Positions 60,555-64,000 of a DNA stretch of 64,000 nucleotides are shown piece by piece (position 1 is the first letter of the stretch; the number at the start of each line of letters is the position of its first letter). Made by a program: the position numbers and the translations under genes. Under the pieces are notes generated by a model that saw nothing but the letters and a program-made list of their open reading frames with translations, was not told where the DNA came from and ran no database searches. The DNA is from JANOMH01 sp031422295 (GTDB taxonomy: Bacteria > Pseudomonadota > Alphaproteobacteria > Rhodobacterales > Rhodobacteraceae), in the NCBI GenBank assembly GCA_031422295.1, contig JANOQM010000029.1, positions 1 through 64,000 on the forward strand. The letters run 5' to 3'.

Positions 60555-61214
60555 TTACCCCAGATAGGCCATCACAAACGGCTGCACTTCATGCCACCCC
60601 TCAAGGATCATCTTGCCCGCGACATAGACGATGATCGCAAGGCCGACATAGGCGATCCAGCGGTGTTTGGTCAGCAGGCGGGCGATGAATGTGGCGGCCA
60701 GACCCATCAGCGCGATGGACAGCACCAGCCCGATGATCAGAACCGACGGATGGTCGCGGGCGGCCCCGGCCACAGCCAGTACATTATCCAATGACATCGA
60801 CACATCTGCGATGATGATCTGCAAGGCGGCCTGGCCAAAAGTCTTGCGGGTCGTTCCCCCCGCCACGCTGCCATCTGCATCAAGATCCTGGTCGGCCAAA
60901 GCCTCTTCGGCGTCCTGATTATGGCCGCCTGCCCGCAATTCGCGCCACATTTTCCAGCAAACCCAAGCCAGCAGAATGCCGCCCGCCAGCAACAGGCCCA
61001 CAATCGCCAACAGCCACGAGGTGATCAGGGCAAAGCCGATCCGCATCACGGTGGCGGCAATGATCCCCACCAGAATCGCCTTGTTGCGCTGATCCTTGGG
61101 CAGGCCCGCGGCCGCCAGCCCGATCACAATCGCATTGTCGCCCGCCAGCACAAGATCGATCCCGATAACCTGAAGCAGGGCGGAAAAGCCCTCGGGGGTA
61201 AAGATTTCCATCAT
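60555..61214 (-). CDS. TerC-family integral membrane protein
   Basis: A 219-aa protein with about seven transmembrane helices. The TerC signatures are present: VIGIDLVLAGDNAIVIGLAA near the N-terminus and IIADVSMSLDNVLAVAGAAR in the second half, each with conserved acidic residues in the membrane (DLVLAGDN, DVSMSLDN) thought to bind a metal such as manganese. A charged cytoplasmic loop separates the two repeats. It is probably a Mn(II) exporter or a metal-loading factor, like YjbE or YkoY. Either of two consecutive ATGs may be used. Confidence 0.9.
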   Translation of the reverse strand: MMEIFTPEGFSALLQVIGIDLVLAGDNAIVIGLAAAGLPKDQRNKAILVGIIAATVMRIGFALITSWLLAIVGLLLAGGILLAWVCWKMWRELRAGGHNQDAEEALADQDLDADGSVAGGTTRKTFGQAALQIIIADVSMSLDNVLAVAGAARDHPSVLIIGLVLSIALMGLAATFIARLLTKHRWIAYVGLAIIVYVAGKMILEGWHEVQPFVMAYLG

Positions 61215-61329
61215 TGCGCGACAACCCTATCTGGCTAAACTCGGTGACTAACTATTGCGGTGGCCTTTAAGTTTCAACGCCTATTCCCGCAGGCTTGAAC
61301 CACACTGCTATCCGGTCTAGGCAAATCTT

Positions 61330-62118
61330 ATGCTGTCCTACCAACATATTTATCACGCCGGAAATCTGGCTGATGTCCACAAACATGCGCTGCTCGCATG
61401 GATGCTGGCCTATCTGACGGCCAAGGACAAACCCCTGACCTATCTGGAAACCCATGCCGGCCGGGGTCTGTATCAGCTGGACGCCCCCGAGGCGGTCAAA
61501 ACCGGCGAGGCGGCGGCGGGGATCGCAAGGGTCGCGGGCTGGTTTATAACTGACCATCCCTATGCCCGCTGTCTGACGCAGGTCCGCGCCCTGCATGGTC
61601 CGCTGGCCTATCCCGGGTCGCCCCTGATTGCGGCCCTGTCACTGCGACCCGGCGACAAACTGCATCTGGCCGAATTGCACCCGCAGGAAGTGGCCGCTTT
61701 GGACAATACCATGTCCCCCTACCCCGCCCGCGTGTACCAGCGCGACGGCGCTGAAATGGCCCTTGCGCTATGCCCACCCGACCCCAAACGCGGCCTGATG
61801 CTGATTGATCCAAGCTACGAGATCAAAGACGATTACAAGACCATCCCCAGTCTGATCCGCCGCCTGCACAAGAAATGGCCGGTCGGCGTGATTGTGCTGT
61901 GGTATCCGGTCCTGACCGATACGCCACACCGGCCCATGCTGAAATTGCTGACCGAAATGCTGCCCGATGCGGTCCGCCACGAGGTTCACTTTCCGCCCGC
62001 CCGGCCCGGCCACCGCATGACAGGCTCGGGGCTGTTCATCCTGAACCCGCCTTATGGATTTCATGCCGAAGCCGCCCGGCTGACGGCGCTTTATGCGACT
62101 TTGGCGGTGCAGCCGTGA
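61330..62118 (+). CDS. rlmJ: 23S rRNA (adenine(2030)-N6)-methyltransferase RlmJ
   Basis: SAM-dependent methylation of A2030 in 23S rRNA. The 262-aa product has MLSYQHIYHAGNLADVHKHA, then YLETHAGRGLYQL (motif I-like), HPQEVAALDNTMSP and the catalytic DPSYEIKDDYKTI (DPPY-type motif as DPSY) and GSGLFILNPPYGF. All are typical of RlmJ/YhiR. Its stop overlaps the start of the phzF-family gene (TGATG). Confidence 0.93.
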   Translation: MLSYQHIYHAGNLADVHKHALLAWMLAYLTAKDKPLTYLETHAGRGLYQLDAPEAVKTGEAAAGIARVAGWFITDHPYARCLTQVRALHGPLAYPGSPLIAALSLRPGDKLHLAELHPQEVAALDNTMSPYPARVYQRDGAEMALALCPPDPKRGLMLIDPSYEIKDDYKTIPSLIRRLHKKWPVGVIVLWYPVLTDTPHRPMLKLLTEMLPDAVRHEVHFPPARPGHRMTGSGLFILNPPYGFHAEAARLTALYATLAVQP

Positions 62119-63020
62119 TGTTGCCGTTTCACACGTCGGATGTGTTCACAACGACGCCATATGCAGGCAATCCGCTGGCTGTGGTCCTAGGCGCAGGCAG
62201 TTTGACCACAGCACAAATGCAAACCATTGCCGCCGAGTTCAACCTGTCCGAGACGATTTTTGTCCGCCCGGCGCTGCACCCCGCACATACCGCCGAAGTG
62301 CGGATTTTCTTTCCAACAGGTGAGATCCCTTTTGCCGGACATCCAACGATTGGTTGCGCTGTGCTTTTGGCCGAAATGGCCAATGGCCCCGGTGATTGGG
62401 AATGTCTGATCACGCTTGAGGAACAGGCCGGGCTGGTTCCGGTTTCGGTCATCCGCCGGGCCGGAATAACCACCGCCGAACTGACCGCGCCGGTCATTCC
62501 GCATGCCTGTCCCGACCAGACAATTGCCCCCGTAGTGGTGATGGCCGCCGCCCTTGGACTGGCTGAAGCCGACATCGGTTTTGACAATCACAGGCCGGGC
62601 ATCTGGGCCGGCGGGCCAGCGTTCATTTATGTCCCGGTGTCCGGACTGCCCGCTTTGGCCCGCGCCCGTGTTCAGGAACCGGCGTGGTCTGCGCTGACCG
62701 CCTTTGACCCGCAAATCGGCGTTTACCTTTAGACAACCGGCACGGATGTTGATTTTCAGGCCCGCATGTTTGCCCCCGGTTCTGGCATACCCGAAGACCC
62801 GGCCACCGGATCGGCCAGCGCCATCCTTGCCGCGCAATTGCAGGCCGCCGGGCGGATCGGCCCCGGCACCACCCGGTTTCGATTGCGTCAAGGCGTCGAA
62901 ATGGGCCGCTCCAGCGAGATTGGTCTGACTGTCGAGGCTACAGCCGCAGCCCTGACTGCGGTGCGCATCGCCGGATCGGCAGTACAGATATCTATGGGCC
63001 AGCTGTCCCCGCCCGCATAA
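62118..63020 (+). pseudogene. PhzF-family isomerase interrupted by an in-frame TAG
   Basis: Codons 1-204 (from the ATG overlapping rlmJ) give the N-terminal half of a PhzF/DapF-fold enzyme: FHTSDVFTTTPYAGNPLAVV, FNLSETIFVRP (catalytic Glu region), IFFPTGEIPFAGHPTIGCA. A TAG at 62730-62732 follows GVYL. The same frame then continues without shift for a further 96 codons with FAPGSGIPEDPATGSASAIL and the usual C-terminal strands, ending at 63020. One base change, probably from a Tyr codon, explains the stop. It could be true inactivation, readthrough or an assembly error. Confidence 0.9.
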
Positions 63021-63068
63021 GCGGCACATAATCAGCCTCTGCCCGCGTGTTTATGTTACGCTGACCAC

Positions 63069-63359
63069 ATGCGCCGCGCCCGGCCCGTGCTGTTCTGCCT
63101 GCTGCTTCGCCTAATACCGGGCTGCGACCGGCCGATTTGCGTTGTCGCTGCCGAAAGTCTGCGCCTTGGCCCGTTGGGCGGGCAACAGGTCGGATTCGCC
63201 CGCCAAGGTGATCTGGCTGATATCGCCGGGTTGGCGATCAGCAATCAAGACCCCGAAGGCATCGCCCTGGATGCGGTCGCGTTTGACGGGGCCGAACCGA
63301 CCAGCCGGCTGCTGCCCCCGAAATCGGATTCTCGCCAGACCGTGTCGGGATCGGGATAG
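63069..63359 (+). CDS. Small possibly exported hypothetical protein
   Basis: A 96-aa frame, MRRARPVLFCLLLRLIPGC, whose hydrophobic N-terminus and Cys at 19 resemble a lipoprotein signal. The rest (CVVAAESLRLGPLGGQQVGF, DLADIAGLAISNQDPEGIAL) has no recognised family. It lies in the 390-bp interval between the phzF-family gene and the EamA gene. The competing minus-strand frame over the same region looks less protein-like. Confidence 0.4.
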   Translation: MRRARPVLFCLLLRLIPGCDRPICVVAAESLRLGPLGGQQVGFARQGDLADIAGLAISNQDPEGIALDAVAFDGAEPTSRLLPPKSDSRQTVSGSG

Positions 63360-63407
63360 ACCGCACCTGTGCCAGTCCTGATCCTGCCCGCAACAGCGGA
63401 GGGCCAG

Positions 63408-64000
63408 ATGCAATACAAGACCGGGGTCATCTTGGTGATCAGTGCAGGCATCCTGTGGTCGCTGATGGGGCTGACGATCCGGCTGCTCGACAGCGCTACC
63501 ACATGGCAGGTTTTGTTTTGGCGGCCTGTGGGCATGATCCCGGTTCTGGCTGGTTATGTCTGGTGGCGGCACGGTGGTCTGATAGGCCCGATGTTCCAGA
63601 TCGGTCGGGCCGGGGTGGTTGCCGGGCTGGGGCTGGTCCTGGCCTTTGGCGGGGCAGTTTATGCGATCCAGTCCACGACCATTGCCAATGCCGTATTCCT
63701 GTTTTCCGCCACGCCGTTCTTTTCAGCCGTTCTGGGCTGGGTTCTTTTGCGCGAAAAAGTCCGCCCGGCGACATGGGTCGCAATAGCAATCGCCGTGCTG
63801 GGCATGGCCATTATGGTGCGCGAAGGGGTCAGTAGGGGTGACATGTCCGGAAATCTGGCGGCCATCGCATCGGCCTTTGGCTTTGCCGTGTTCGCTGTTA
63901 TGGCGCGTTGGGGCAAGCTGGCCGATATGCTGCCTGCGGTCATACTGGGCGGATTGTTTTCCATGGCTCTGGCCGCTGTGGCTTTGGGGGTTCAAGGCCG
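63408..64000 (+). CDS. EamA/DMT-family transporter, runs off the window
   Basis: The first about 197 codons of an EamA transporter: YKTGVILVISAGILWSLMGL, VVAGLGLVLAFGGAVYAIQS, TTIANAVFLFSATPFFSAVL, GWVLLREKVRPATWVAIAIA, and the start of the second repeat GNLAAIASAFGFAVFAVMAR. At least six helices are visible before the window ends. The ATG at 63408 follows GGAGGG. It is the fourth EamA gene in the window. Confidence 0.9.
   Translation, partial: MQYKTGVILVISAGILWSLMGLTIRLLDSATTWQVLFWRPVGMIPVLAGYVWWRHGGLIGPMFQIGRAGVVAGLGLVLAFGGAVYAIQSTTIANAVFLFSATPFFSAVLGWVLLREKVRPATWVAIAIAVLGMAIMVREGVSRGDMSGNLAAIASAFGFAVFAVMARWGKLADMLPAVILGGLFSMALAAVALGVQG

Overview
The window is about 64 kb of high-GC chromosome from an alphaproteobacterium, almost certainly Rhodobacteraceae (Roseobacter/Rhodobacter group). 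The evidence is the dnaG-rpoD pair, the rpiA / gor / hflK / hflC / DUF2065 / Do-protease neighbourhood, many family-restricted DUF proteins (DUF2927, DUF2842, DUF6524, an acidic protein often mislabelled CheA), and a short intergenic element with a CCGCCGGAGG core that recurs at gene ends. No tRNA, rRNA operon, CRISPR array, intact insertion sequence or prophage was seen.

Layout. 1-6.7 kb: AT-rich lipoprotein orphan, rpoD, dnaG, tadA, rluB. 6.9-13.7 kb: a tightly packed membrane-stress operon (small membrane protein, XpaC-like, TelA, DUF2927 lipoprotein, DUF6338-like membrane protein, an unlisted 56-aa protein, SPFH+GYF protein, b561-like protein, zinc-ribbon membrane protein). 13.7-15.7 kb: sugar kinase, dtd, CAP protein. 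15.7-18.8 kb: zinc regulon (znuB-znuC-zur divergent from znuA around a palindrome). 19-24.3 kb: di-haem cytochrome, methyltransferase, frameshifted VOC gene, metY, SIMPL protein. 24.4-32.7 kb: 1100-aa bitopic protein with secretion/pilus-like ends, CPA2 antiporter, divergent cobT/cobS, ferredoxin, peptidoglycan-binding lipoprotein. 32.8-39.3 kb: Do protease, DUF2065, hflC, hflK, gor, a probable 6S RNA and rpiA. 39.6-46 kb: AT-rich orphan, Mur-type site and mntH, EamA exporter, two GSTs, sdaA.

45.9-49.6 kb is accessory and scarred: a ParDE-like toxin-antitoxin pair sits between two 110-bp copies of the sdaA 3' end, followed by an AT-rich orphan, a sulfotransferase, and a lipase-like fragment cut off at a palindromic repeat. 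49.5-61 kb returns to core genes (two EamA transporters, thiamine pyrophosphokinase, the acidic protein, DUF2842, purA, DUF6524, secG, pyrG), then an HNH-like AT-rich gene, another palindromic repeat, a HigBA-type toxin-antitoxin pair and a TerC-family protein. 61.3-64 kb: rlmJ, a phzF-family gene with an in-frame stop, a small exported protein and an EamA transporter running off the end.

The most interesting candidate system is the 6.9-13.7 kb operon. It combines TelA/XpaC with an SPFH protein and a zinc-ribbon membrane protein, which resembles a Psp/YdjFGHI-like envelope-stress module. The second theme is a family of small palindromic repeats beginning GTAGGG or GTAAGG that sit at gene ends and in two cases supply the stop codon of a truncated gene.
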